64,000 bases of DNA from positions 3,658,001-3,722,000 of the forward strand of contig NZ_JAUSZL010000002.1 of assembly GCF_030817535.1 (NCBI RefSeq), read 5' to 3'. The notes below the pieces were generated by a model. It ran no database searches and was not told the origin of the DNA. It saw only the letters and a list, made by a program, of their open reading frames with translations. This stretch comes from Streptomyces sp. V3I8 (GTDB taxonomy: Bacteria; Actinomycetota; Actinomycetes; Streptomycetales; Streptomycetaceae). The translations under genes and the position numbers were made by a program. Of this stretch, positions 42,591 to 50,813 are shown piece after piece (positions within the stretch are counted from its first letter, which is position 1; each line of letters opens with the position of its first letter).

Positions 42591-42889
42591 GGACCGCGAC
42601 CACGTCCGCCGTCGATGGCCGCGTCCGCCGCCGACGGCGGTGTCCGCCGCCGAGGACCGCGTCAGCCGCCGCCGGCCGCGTCCATGACCGGGGGCTGCGT
42701 CTATCATGGAGGGGCACCTGATCGAACCAACTCTGCCTGACGCAGTGCTGGCGCGACCGTATGGCGGCCGCGGCGCCCCTCTCCAGTGGGCGGCCCGGTA
42801 TCTACCGCAGTTCCGCGCAAGAGGACAGCTCTCGGCGCCCCGCGCCCCGTGACCGGGGCCGCGCTACCAGGCGGCAGAAAGGCACGGCC
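42591..42889. other. 299-bp spacer with GCC/GTC-rich imperfect repeats
   Basis: The first 110 bp are repeated CGTCCGCCGCCG-like units. The remainder leads to the MFS gene. No gene or clear promoter was seen. Confidence 0.4.
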
Positions 42890-44233
42890 GTGGCATCCAC
42901 GGTCACCCCCGGGACCCCCGGCACCCCGGCGTCCCCCCGCCCGGGATACGGCCGGCTGCTGCGCACGCGCGGCGCCTGGACGTTCCTGCTCCCCGGCTTC
43001 GCCGCACGGCAGCCGTTCGCCATGCTGACCCTCTCCATCGTGCTGCTCGTGCAGCACACCACCGGCTCGTACGGGGCCGCAGGCGCCGTCGCCGCCGTGA
43101 CCGGTGTCGCCATGGCGGTGTTCGCGCCGTTCACCGGCCGCCTCGCGGACCGGCACGGACAGCGGGCCGTACTGCTTCCCGGGGTCGTCGTGCACGCGCT
43201 GGCGGGCCTCTCCCTGACCGCGCTGGCGCTCGCGGACGCTCCCCTGTGGGCGCTGTTCGCGGCGGCCGTGCCGACCGGGGCGTCGGTGCCGCAGGTCGGG
43301 CCGATGGTGCGGGCCCGCTGGGGCGTCAAGCTGCAGGGCTCGCCCCTCATGCCGACCGCGGCCGCCTTCGAGTCCGTCACGGACGAGCTGACCTTCGTGC
43401 TCGGACCACTCCTCGCGACCGCGCTGTGCACCACCGTGGACCCGGCCGCAGGACTGCTCACGGAGGCCGCGCTGACGCTGGTGGGCGGACTGCTGTTCGC
43501 CGCCCAGCGCGGTTCGCAGCCGGCCATTGTTCCACGGGCGGGCACCGGTGCGGGTACGGGCGCGGGTTCGCACGCGGGTACGGGTGGTGCGGGTGAGGGG
43601 CACGCGCGCGTACGTCCCGCGTTGGCCGTTCCCGGCGTGCGTGTCCTGGTGGTGGCCTTCCTCGGTATCGGCGCCGTCTTCGGCGGTATGCAGGTGGCGC
43701 TCGCCGCGTTCAGCGAGTCCATCGGCGAGCCCGGTCTGAACGGTGTCCTCTACGGGACGTTCGCCGCGGGCAACATGCTCTCCGGCGTCGTCTGCGGCGC
43801 GATCGCCTGGAAGACGGCCCCGCGCCGCCGCCTCCTCACCGGGTACGCGGCCCTCGCGCTGACCGCCTCCGGGCTGTGGGCCGCGCAGTCGGCCGTCGTC
43901 CTCGCCGGGACCGGCCTCCTGGTCGGCATGTGCATCGCGCCCGCCCTGATCACCGGCTACACGCTCGTCGAGTCCCTGGTGCCGATGGGTGCCCGCACAG
44001 AAGCCTTCACCTGGCTGACCGGCGCCGTCGCCCTGGGCCAGGCCGCGGCCGTCCTGATCGCCGGGCAGCTCGAGGACCGCCTCTGGGACGGGGCCGGTTT
44101 CCTCGTACCGATGGGCGGCACGCTGCTCGCGTTCGCGACCCTGGTGGCGCTGCGTTCACGGCTCGCTCCGCCGGCCGTGAGCCGGACCGTCGCACGTGGC
44201 GTCGGTCACCGCGCGCCGGTCGCAGTGGACTGA
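42890..44233 (+). CDS. MFS transporter
   Basis: Twelve-span major facilitator protein of 447 residues, probably an exporter. The inter-span loop 2-3 motif is FAPFTGRLADRHGQRAVLLP. The N-half includes AAGAVAAVTGVAMAVFAPF, and the C-half RVLVVAFLGIGAVFGGMQVA. The central cytoplasmic loop carries a Gly/Thr/Ala repeat (GTGAGTGAGSHAGTGGAGEG). The GTG start was chosen because AAAGG precedes it by eight bases; frames further upstream have no ribosome-binding site and a non-native composition. The substrate is unknown. Confidence 0.88.
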   Translation: MASTVTPGTPGTPASPRPGYGRLLRTRGAWTFLLPGFAARQPFAMLTLSIVLLVQHTTGSYGAAGAVAAVTGVAMAVFAPFTGRLADRHGQRAVLLPGVVVHALAGLSLTALALADAPLWALFAAAVPTGASVPQVGPMVRARWGVKLQGSPLMPTAAAFESVTDELTFVLGPLLATALCTTVDPAAGLLTEAALTLVGGLLFAAQRGSQPAIVPRAGTGAGTGAGSHAGTGGAGEGHARVRPALAVPGVRVLVVAFLGIGAVFGGMQVALAAFSESIGEPGLNGVLYGTFAAGNMLSGVVCGAIAWKTAPRRRLLTGYAALALTASGLWAAQSAVVLAGTGLLVGMCIAPALITGYTLVESLVPMGARTEAFTWLTGAVALGQAAAVLIAGQLEDRLWDGAGFLVPMGGTLLAFATLVALRSRLAPPAVSRTVARGVGHRAPVAVD

Positions 44234-44263
44234 TCCCGAGGAATACGTCACTATGGACCGTCG

Positions 44264-44290
44264 TTAGCACTCACTGAGTGAGAGTGCCAG
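44264..44290 (+). promoter_or_regulatory. CIRCE-like element ahead of the FmdB-type gene
   Basis: TTAGCACTC, nine bases, then GAGTGCCAG. The HrcA operator CIRCE is TTAGCACTC, nine bases, GAGTGCTAA. The left arm is perfect, and six of nine bases match in order before the right arm diverges (seven of nine overall). It lies 12 bp upstream of the GTG, right after a possible -10 (CTATGG region near 44251), the usual position of CIRCE. Confidence 0.6.
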
Positions 44291-44301
44291 GAGGAAGACA
44301 A

Positions 44302-44658
44302 GTGCCGACCTACCAGTACCAGTGCACCGAGTGCGGCGAAGGCCTCGAGGCGGTGCAGAAGTTCACCGACGACGCCCTGACCGAGTGCCCCAATTGCGGT
44401 GGCCGCCTGAAGAAGGTGTTCTCCGCCGTAGGCATCGTCTTCAAGGGCTCCGGGTTCTACCGCAACGACAGCCGCGGCTCGTCGTCCAGCAGCAGTCCCG
44501 CGTCGGCCTCGAAGTCCTCGGGCTCGTCGTCCGACTCGGCGTCGTCCGGGTCGTCGGGATCGTCCGGGTCGTCCGACTCGAAGTCCTCCTCGTCCTCGTC
44601 CGGCTCGAAGCCGTCGTCGACGTCGTCGGGTTCGTCCTCCGGCAGCAACGCCGCCTGA
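44302..44658 (+). CDS. FmdB family zinc-ribbon protein with Ser-rich tail
   Basis: A 118-residue protein. The N-terminal zinc ribbon (residues about 1-45) shows PTYQYQCTECGEGLEAVQKF and LTECPNCGGRLKKVF, with two Cys-X2-Cys pairs. The rest, from residue 57, is a disordered Ser/Gly/Lys/Asp run. FmdB proteins were first seen beside formamidase genes; their role is unclear. The GTG follows AGGAGG. A CIRCE-like operator in its leader suggests heat-shock control. The MTA phosphorylase gene follows at 87 bp. Confidence 0.9.
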   Translation: MPTYQYQCTECGEGLEAVQKFTDDALTECPNCGGRLKKVFSAVGIVFKGSGFYRNDSRGSSSSSSPASASKSSGSSSDSASSGSSGSSGSSDSKSSSSSSGSKPSSTSSGSSSGSNAA

Positions 44659-44745
44659 GACTTTCTCGCGCCTCTTCCTTACGGGACCCTGTCGTCATGG
44701 ACGGCGGGGTCTTCGGCGTTCTCCGGCCCGGTTAGGGTGCCGTCC

Positions 44746-45588
44746 ATGGCGAACACGGAAAACGTCGAGATCGGCGTCATCGGCGGGTCGGGTTTCTACT
44801 CGTTCCTCGACGACGTGACCGAGATCCAGGTGGACACCCCCTACGGGCCGCCCAGTGACTCCCTCTTCCTCGGCGAGGTCGCCGGGCGCCGGGTCGCCTT
44901 CCTCCCCCGCCACGGCCGCGGCCACCATCTGCCGCCGCACCGCATCAACTACCGGGCCAACCTGTGGGCGCTGCGGTCCGTCGGCGCGCGCCAGGTGCTC
45001 GGGCCGTGTGCCGTGGGCGGGCTCCGGCCCGAGTACGGGCCCGGGACGCTGCTCGTGCCGGACCAGTTCGTCGACCGTACGCAGACGCGCGCACAGACCT
45101 TCTTCGACGGGGTGCCGCTGGTCGGCGGCGGAACGCCGAACGTGGTGCACGTGTCGCTGGCCGATCCCTACTGCCCGGCCGGGCGCGAGGTCGCGCTCGC
45201 GGCGGCGCGCGGGCGGGACTGGAAGGCGGTGGACGGGGGGACGCTGGTCGTGATCGAGGGACCGCGGTTCTCGACCCGTGCGGAGTCGCTCTGGTACCGG
45301 GCGCAGGGGTGGTCCGTGGTGGGGATGACCGGGCATCCCGAGGCGGCGCTCGCCCGTGAACTGGAGCTCTGCTACACGTCCTTGACCCTGGTCACCGATC
45401 TCGACGCGGGAGCCGCCGCCGGGGAGGGCGTCTCGCACGACGAGGTGCTGCGGGTGTTCGCGGCGAACGTGGGGCGGCTGCGCGGGGTGTTGTTCGACGC
45501 CGTCGCCGGGCTGCCGGACTCTTCGTCCCGGGACTGTCCGTGCGCTTCGGCGTTGGGCGGGATGGATACGGGGATCGCATTGCCGTAG
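44746..45588 (+). CDS. mtnP: S-methyl-5'-thioadenosine phosphorylase
   Basis: Phosphorolysis of methylthioadenosine in methionine salvage. The phosphate-binding start is IGVIGGSGFYSFLDDV, followed by LPRHGRGHHLPPHRINYRAN, LVPDQFVDRTQ, VIEGPRFSTRAESLWYR and GMTGHPEAALARELELCYTS. Its 280 residues fit the family; the C-terminal tail is Cys/Ser-rich and variable. The ATG was chosen because AGGG precedes it; a GTG three codons upstream is the alternative. Confidence 0.93.
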   Translation: MANTENVEIGVIGGSGFYSFLDDVTEIQVDTPYGPPSDSLFLGEVAGRRVAFLPRHGRGHHLPPHRINYRANLWALRSVGARQVLGPCAVGGLRPEYGPGTLLVPDQFVDRTQTRAQTFFDGVPLVGGGTPNVVHVSLADPYCPAGREVALAAARGRDWKAVDGGTLVVIEGPRFSTRAESLWYRAQGWSVVGMTGHPEAALARELELCYTSLTLVTDLDAGAAAGEGVSHDEVLRVFAANVGRLRGVLFDAVAGLPDSSSRDCPCASALGGMDTGIALP

Positions 45589-45720
45589 GGGCGCGGGCGC
45601 GGGGAACTGCTCGTTCGGGTGGCCGGGTTCTCCACAGACGGGTGGTTGTCCACGGGGGCCGACGGGATGTGCCGAGAAGGCGCAGTCTGAGGGCTCGAGC
45701 CCATCTTTCGACCCCTGGCG

Positions 45721-46320
45721 GTGGTGGTTGTGTCCTCTTTTTCGCGTCCGTTGGGTACGGATGTTCCTGGTACGTGCGAGGTGCCGCACTTCGCTCCGGT
45801 ACGGGTGCGGGGCGGGCGGGGCCAGATGCGGCGGCTGGTCCGGTGCCGGCGGCGGGCTCTGGCGGCCGGTCTCGCGGTGACCGCGGCGGCGCTGGTGGCG
45901 GCCGGGCCCGGGGACGCCGCGGCGGAGCGGGGCGGCGGGCCGGCGCCGGGGGCCCGGACGGTGGGCGATGCCGCCAGGGAGCCGGGGCAGGAACGGGAGC
46001 GGAAGCGAGGACGGGGGCGGCCGGTCGAGATGGTCGGGGCGCCCGTGCGCATCGCCGACGGGGCGACTGTGCGGTTGCTCGAGGTGGGTGACCGGGTCGA
46101 TGTGGTCGCCGCCACGGCCGAGCGGACGGCGGGCGGGGATGCGCGGGTGGTGGCGCGCGGCGCGCGGGTGGCCGAAGTGCCCGCGGTGACCGGGGCCGCC
46201 GAGTCTTCGGACCGGGTGGGCGAGGGCGGTGCCCTGGTCGTCCTGTCCGTGCCCCGGGAAACCGCCGCACGGCTTGCCGGGGCAGGCGCGGCCTCACGAC
46301 TGGCGGTGACCTTGTGCTGA
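45721..46320 (+). CDS. SAF-domain (CpaB/RcpC-like) secreted protein
   Basis: A 199-residue exported protein of unknown role. After a basic N-terminus (FAPVRVRGGRG, then RRLVRCRRRALAAGL) comes a signal-like hydrophobic segment (AAGLAVTAAALVAAGPGDAA). An Arg/Glu-rich linker leads to a C-terminal domain, VRIADGATVRLLEVGDRVDV then VVLSVPRETAARLAGAG, similar to the part of CpaB/RcpC that follows the SAF fold. No other Flp-pilus gene is near. The exact start is uncertain, as several GTG codons crowd there without a ribosome-binding site. Confidence 0.7.
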   Translation: MVVVSSFSRPLGTDVPGTCEVPHFAPVRVRGGRGQMRRLVRCRRRALAAGLAVTAAALVAAGPGDAAAERGGGPAPGARTVGDAAREPGQERERKRGRGRPVEMVGAPVRIADGATVRLLEVGDRVDVVAATAERTAGGDARVVARGARVAEVPAVTGAAESSDRVGEGGALVVLSVPRETAARLAGAGAASRLAVTLC

Positions 46321-46452
46321 GTACCGGCGTGGCCGCTGTGCGGCTGTCAAGTCATCCGTTGGAGGGCGGGAATTGGACAGGGGCGCCGCACCCTGCCGTA
46401 GGTTGCGGAGCTGTTCGTTCCACGGTCTGCGCAATCGAGAAGGGGCTCTTGA

Positions 46453-46935
46453 GTGAGCGAGAAGAAGAAGGAACCGAGCATCCTGGACGGCTTCAAGGCT
46501 TTCCTGATGCGCGGGAACGTCGTCGACCTGGCTGTCGCGGTGGTCATCGGCGCGGCCTTCACCAACATCGTCAACTCCCTGGTCAAGGGCGTGATCAACC
46601 CGGTGGTCGGCGCCTTCGGCACCAAGGACCTCGACAAGTACAGCTCGTGTCTGAAAACCCCCTGCACATTCGACGTGGCCACGGGCACCGCGAAGAGCGG
46701 CATCCCGATCATGTGGGGCACCGTCCTCAGCGCGACGCTGACCTTCCTGATCACCGCGGCCGTCGTCTACTTCCTGATGGTGCTGCCGATGTCCAAGTAC
46801 CTCGCCCGGCAGGCGGCCCGCCAGAAGGCGAAGGAGAACACACAGGAGGTGCTCGAGGTGACCGAGCTGGAGGTCCTGAAGGAGATCCGCGACGCTCTGG
46901 TGGCGCAGCGCGGCTCCGCAGACGGCGGGCGGTAG
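46453..46935 (+). CDS. mscL: large-conductance mechanosensitive channel
   Basis: Homopentameric emergency channel opened by membrane tension. It is 160 residues with two membrane spans: the first, [20 protein letters not shown], carries the pore-lining Gly/Ala pattern; the second is [16 protein letters not shown]. The N-terminal amphipathic helix is [13 protein letters not shown]. The periplasmic loop is longer than in E. coli MscL and has a CLKTPC pair that could form a disulfide (inference). The C-terminal helix bundle is [14 protein letters not shown]. The start is GTG. Confidence 0.96.
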   Translation: MSEKKKEPSILDGFKAFLMRGNVVDLAVAVVIGAAFTNIVNSLVKGVINPVVGAFGTKDLDKYSSCLKTPCTFDVATGTAKSGIPIMWGTVLSATLTFLITAAVVYFLMVLPMSKYLARQAARQKAKENTQEVLEVTELEVLKEIRDALVAQRGSADGGR

Positions 46936-46943
46936 GGCCGCGG

Positions 46944-47123
46944 TCAGATGTGGTGGGGCGGCTTCTCGTCCAGGAAGCGGGCCAGGTCCGCGGCGCTGTC
47001 GCCGGTCGGCCGTTCGCCCCAGCCGCGGTCCGTGTCGTCCGCGGACGGCCGGCTCAGCGGGTCGTCGAAGATCAGCGCGGCCTTGGGATCACGCGGCTCA
47101 CTCGGTTCGGGGGCTTCGCTCAT
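46944..47123 (-). CDS. small conserved-looking protein, 59 residues
   Basis: The ATG, preceded by TGGAG, opens a short frame beginning MSEAPEPSEPRDPKAALIFD, continuing DDPLSRPSADDTDRGWGERP and ending DLARFLDEKPPHHI. It is acidic and probably disordered, with a short C-terminal helix. The amino-acid pattern, third-position GC and ribosome-binding site support a real gene. It is convergent with mscL (8-bp gap) and divergent from the P1 peptidase gene. Function unknown. Confidence 0.75.
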   Translation of the reverse strand: MSEAPEPSEPRDPKAALIFDDPLSRPSADDTDRGWGERPTGDSAADLARFLDEKPPHHI

Positions 47124-47233
47124 GTCTCCAGGGTACGCGTGCGGCCCCAGGTCCCCGGGCCCTCGGTCGCCCCGCGCCCGCGGGGTTCCGGGTCAGGACG
47201 GGTCCAGGGGCTCCGGGAGTCGAGACTGGGGCC

Positions 47234-48262
47234 ATGACAGTTGACGCTCTGACCGATGTGACCGGGCTGCGGGTGGGACATGCCACACGGATCGGCGACG
47301 GGTGGCTCACCGGCACGACCGTCGTCCTGGCGCCCGAGGGGGGCGCGGTCGCGGCCGTGGACGTACGGGGTGGCGGGCCCGGCACCAAGGAGACCGACGC
47401 GCTCGATCCGCGCAATGTCGTGCGCACCGTCGAGGCACTCGTCCTGACGGGCGGCAGCGCCTACGGGCTGGACTCGGCGACGGGAGTGATGGCCTGGCTG
47501 GAGGAGCGGGGGCGCGGGGTGCGGGTCGGGCCCGATCCGCGTCATGTCGTGCCGGTCGTGCCGGCCGCCTGCGTCTTCGATCTGGGCCGGGGCGGCGACT
47601 TCCGGGCCCGGCCGGACGCGGCGATGGGCCGCGAGGCGGTGGAGGCCGCCGCCGCGAGCGGGCTGGGCGCGGCCGTAGCCGAAGGATGCGTGGGCGCCGG
47701 GACCGGGGCGGCCGTCGGAATGATGAAGGGCGGGGTCGGCACGGCCAGTGCCGTCCTCGGCTCGGGGATCACGGTGGCGGCGCTCGTGGTGGCCAACGCG
47801 GCGGGGTCGGTGCTGGAGCCGGAGAAGGGGGCGCTGTACGGGGAGTTGGTCCAGGGGCGCATGGACCTGCCGGCCGCGGAGGTCCATGAGGCGGCGCGGA
47901 CGCGGTTGGCCGAGGCGGCGGCCAGGAACACGGTTCCGCCGCTCAACACCACGCTGGCGGTGGTCGCCACCGACGCCGACCTGTCGAAGGCACAGGCCCA
48001 CAAGCTCGCCGGCACGGCGCACGACGGCATCGCGCGGGCCGTCCGGCCGGTGCACCTGCTCAACGACGGCGACACCGTCTTCGCACTGGCCACGGGCGCG
48101 CGTCCGCTGTCCCCGGAGAACCCCCTGGCCCTGAACGAGATCCTCGCGGCAGGCGCGGACCTGGTGACCCGCGCGATCGTACGAGCGGTACGCACGGCCG
48201 AGTCGGTGAAGGGCCCGGGCGGGGTGTGGCGGGCGTACGGGGAGTTGTACGGGAGGGAGTGA
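47234..48262 (+). CDS. P1 family (DmpA-type, S58) peptidase
   Basis: A 342-residue self-processing aminopeptidase of the Ntn-like DmpA fold. Motifs: ALTDVTGLRVGHATRIGDGW, DVRGGGPGTKETDALDP, VLTGGSAYGLDSATGVMAWL, and GCVGAGTGAAVGMMKGGVGT. The Ala/Val-rich region around TVAALVVANAAGSV then precedes the chain split; the nucleophile Ser is expected in this last region (family knowledge). The ATG lies in a short divergent spacer with the 59-residue gene. Confidence 0.93.
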   Translation: MTVDALTDVTGLRVGHATRIGDGWLTGTTVVLAPEGGAVAAVDVRGGGPGTKETDALDPRNVVRTVEALVLTGGSAYGLDSATGVMAWLEERGRGVRVGPDPRHVVPVVPAACVFDLGRGGDFRARPDAAMGREAVEAAAASGLGAAVAEGCVGAGTGAAVGMMKGGVGTASAVLGSGITVAALVVANAAGSVLEPEKGALYGELVQGRMDLPAAEVHEAARTRLAEAAARNTVPPLNTTLAVVATDADLSKAQAHKLAGTAHDGIARAVRPVHLLNDGDTVFALATGARPLSPENPLALNEILAAGADLVTRAIVRAVRTAESVKGPGGVWRAYGELYGRE

Positions 48263-48289
48263 GCGGTAGGGCGGGCAACGGGCAGGCCT

Positions 48290-48315
48290 CCCCGGAGGAC
48301 GGAAGGGCTCCGGGG
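48290..48315 (+). terminator. hairpin after the P1 peptidase gene
   Basis: CCCCGGAG and CTCCGGGG form an 8-bp stem around a 10-base loop, 28 bp past the stop. No T run follows, as is usual in Streptomyces. Confidence 0.55.
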
Positions 48316-48469
48316 GAAGGGGGCGGCGGCTGGTCGGTGGGGATTGTCCTGGGTTTGTCACGTGCCGGGGCTCGGGGAACCCCGGGGGTCCGTGCGGGCC
48401 TCCTTGTTCACGGATCGTCTGCGCGGACCTGAGCAGATCGTTCCCCGTCACAAGGAACTGGAGCAGCCC

Positions 48470-49675
48470 GTGACTACGCCCGACGCAACCGTGCGACGCA
48501 CGTTGGTGGCCTGTGCCGCCCTGGTGGTCGGCGCCCTGACGCTCACCGCGTGCGGCGGTGACGCCGAGGCCGACGGCAAGGGAGGCGGGTCGGAGTCCTC
48601 GGAGGCGCGGATCGTGATCTCCGCGAAGGACGGTTCGGCCGGGGCGTCGATCAACTCGACCGGGGTGAAGGTCAGCCATGGGAGGCTGACCGGGGTGAAG
48701 ATGGCGGAGGCGGCCACGGGAGCCGCCGTCGCGGGGAAGATCGCGGGGGACGGGAAGAGCTGGAAGCCCGAGAAGCGGTTGGAGCGCGGGGCCGAGTACC
48801 GGATATCCGCCACCGCGAAGGGTGAGAACGGGAAGACGGCCAAGGCCGGTTCGACGTTCACCACGGTGTCCACGGACAACAGCTTCGTGGGGACGTACAC
48901 GCCCGACGGGGGCACGAAGGTCGGCGTCGGCATGCCGGTGTCCTTCACCTTCGACAAGGCGGTCAGCAAGAAGAAGGACGTCCAGTCGCACATCGAGGTC
49001 ACGTCCAGCAGCGGGCAGAAGGTGGTCGGGCACTGGTTCGGCGCGCAGCGGCTGGACTTCCGGCCCGAGGAGTACTGGAAGGCCGGTTCCGAGGTCACGG
49101 TGGACATCGGCCTGGACGGTGTCGAGGGTGCGGACGGCGTCTACGGGGTGCAGGACAAGACGGTCACGTTCACGGTCGGGCGTTCCCAGGTGTCCACGGT
49201 CGACGTCGCCACGCAGACCATGAAGGTCGTGCGTGACGGCAGGACCGTCAGGACGATCCCGATCTCGTCGGGGAGCCCGGAGAACAGCACGTACAACGGG
49301 CAGATGGTGATCTCGGAGAAGTTCCGGCAGACGCGGATGAACGGGGCGACGGTCGGCCACGGCGGGGAGTACGACATCTCGGACGTGCCGGACGCGATGC
49401 GGCTGACGACCTCGGGCACCTTCATCCACGGCAACTACTGGTACAACAAGGGCAATCCGCCCTTCGGGAGCGAAGGCACCAGCCACGGCTGCGTCGGTCT
49501 CGCGGACGTGCGGGGCGCAGGCGGCGGCACGGACGGCGCGTGGTTCTTCGACAACTCGCTCGTCGGGGACGTCGTGACGGTCAGGAACTCTCCCGACAAG
49601 ACAGTCACACCGGACAACGGGCTCAACGGCTGGAACATGGCATGGAGTGCCTGGACCGCCGGAAGTGCGCTCTGA
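48470..49675 (+). CDS. L,D-transpeptidase lipoprotein with Ig-like domains
   Basis: Cell-wall enzyme forming 3-3 peptidoglycan crosslinks. The lipoprotein signal is LVVGALTLTACGG (lipobox Cys near residue 25). Next come Ldt-specific Ig-like domains (about residues 40-250, including VGVGMPVSFTFDKAVSKKKD). The YkuD catalytic domain follows, with GTFIHGNYW and the nucleophile Cys in GTSHGCVGLADV. A short C-terminal Trp-rich tail (LNGWNMAWSAWTAG) is typical of class Ldt proteins. The GTG start follows GGAGCAG. It is 401 residues long. Confidence 0.95.
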   Translation: MTTPDATVRRTLVACAALVVGALTLTACGGDAEADGKGGGSESSEARIVISAKDGSAGASINSTGVKVSHGRLTGVKMAEAATGAAVAGKIAGDGKSWKPEKRLERGAEYRISATAKGENGKTAKAGSTFTTVSTDNSFVGTYTPDGGTKVGVGMPVSFTFDKAVSKKKDVQSHIEVTSSSGQKVVGHWFGAQRLDFRPEEYWKAGSEVTVDIGLDGVEGADGVYGVQDKTVTFTVGRSQVSTVDVATQTMKVVRDGRTVRTIPISSGSPENSTYNGQMVISEKFRQTRMNGATVGHGGEYDISDVPDAMRLTTSGTFIHGNYWYNKGNPPFGSEGTSHGCVGLADVRGAGGGTDGAWFFDNSLVGDVVTVRNSPDKTVTPDNGLNGWNMAWSAWTAGSAL

Positions 49676-49832
49676 CCACAGGGTTTTGACGTCCGGTCGG
49701 GCCGCGCGGGAATTTTTCGCGCGGCCACGGCGTTTTCCGGGCGTACGTTTTCTCGGTTCCGGGACATGATGTCCGACCGAGGGGCTACGGTATGCACCCA
49801 CAAGGTGACATGCAGCAACGCCGGGAGAAGCC

Positions 49833-50579
49833 TTGAGCGTTCCGTACGAGACGGCAGCGTACGAACAACCCGAGTCGCCCGAGTCTCCGGAGGAGCATCT
49901 CGCGCGACTCCTCGGTCGCGCCCTGAACTCCTTCGAGCTGCCGGACGACACGATACGGCGGCTCGAACGGGCGCTGGCCCACGACAGTTCGCTGCACTCC
50001 GCGCACCACAGCGCGGGGCTGCACCGCGAGACGTACCGCCATACCTGGCTGCTGGCCGATGGGAGCGCGCTCACGCTGTGGGAGCTGGTGCACAACACCG
50101 CGCCGAGCCGCGAGACGCAGCACGAGGTGTACGAGGACGAGGAGGAGCTGCGGACCGCGACCGCGCGTCTGCCGCTGCCCGCGGACTCCCCCGACTTCGA
50201 GCTGCCCACGCTGGTGAGGGTGTCGGTCATTCCCGAGCCGTTACACGCCTACGTCCTGGACAACTCGGCGGACCACGGCCGGCGCCTGCTGCGCCGCGCC
50301 GAGAACGCGGACCGGCCCGGCGAGGACATGGCCGAGCTGCTGCGGATGGCGTTCGCGCACCAGATCACCCAGGCGTTCGGGCGGCCGAGCGGGGCCGGCC
50401 GGAAGGGCCGTAACTTCTCCCTCTACGAGCATGCGTTCCTGCTCCGCGACGGCCGCGAGCTGTCCCTGTGGGAGGTCGAGCACACGGCCACGCCCGACGG
50501 ACGGCACATGTGCGAGGTGTACGCGACGGAGGAGGACGCCCGGGAGGCCATGGAGCGCCGGGCGGCCAACCTGCGCTGA
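49833..50579 (+). CDS. DUF6227-like protein with internal duplication
   Basis: A 248-residue soluble protein of unknown function; the DUF6227 name is from memory. Two similar blocks are visible: ETYRHTWLLADGSALTLWEL then HEVYEDEEELRTA (about residues 67-110), and SLYEHAFLLRDGRELSLWEV then CEVYATEEDAREA (about 195-240). The N-terminus is rich in Glu/Ser/Pro. TTG is the start, with GGGAGAAG in front. It is convergent with the fructose PTS genes across a long hairpin. Confidence 0.75.
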   Translation: MSVPYETAAYEQPESPESPEEHLARLLGRALNSFELPDDTIRRLERALAHDSSLHSAHHSAGLHRETYRHTWLLADGSALTLWELVHNTAPSRETQHEVYEDEEELRTATARLPLPADSPDFELPTLVRVSVIPEPLHAYVLDNSADHGRRLLRRAENADRPGEDMAELLRMAFAHQITQAFGRPSGAGRKGRNFSLYEHAFLLRDGRELSLWEVEHTATPDGRHMCEVYATEEDAREAMERRAANLR

Positions 50580-50730
50580 CGCCCGGAGGCGCCGCCCTCG
50601 GTCGCGCCCCCGGTCGCGTCGCTGATCCTCCGCCCACCCCCGCCGACCGGCCGGATCGCGTCAAGGGCTCGGCGGCATCCTGACCCGTACAACTCGCACA
50701 ACCCGCATAACCCGCATAAGACGTACAAGA

Positions 50731-50773
50731 CGCGGCCGTGGTCCGGGAATTCGGGTCCCGGGCCACGGCCGCG
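50731..50773. terminator. long bidirectional terminator hairpin
   Basis: Outer arm CGCGGCCGTGG and inner arm CCGGGA both pair with downstream copies, joined by one U-G pair, around a seven-base loop. The stem totals about 18 bp. It lies between the convergent DUF6227-like and fruA genes. Confidence 0.85.
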
Positions 50774-50813
50774 TGCGGGTCGCAGAGAAGCGGAGGGTAG
50801 GGGAGCGGAGCGT

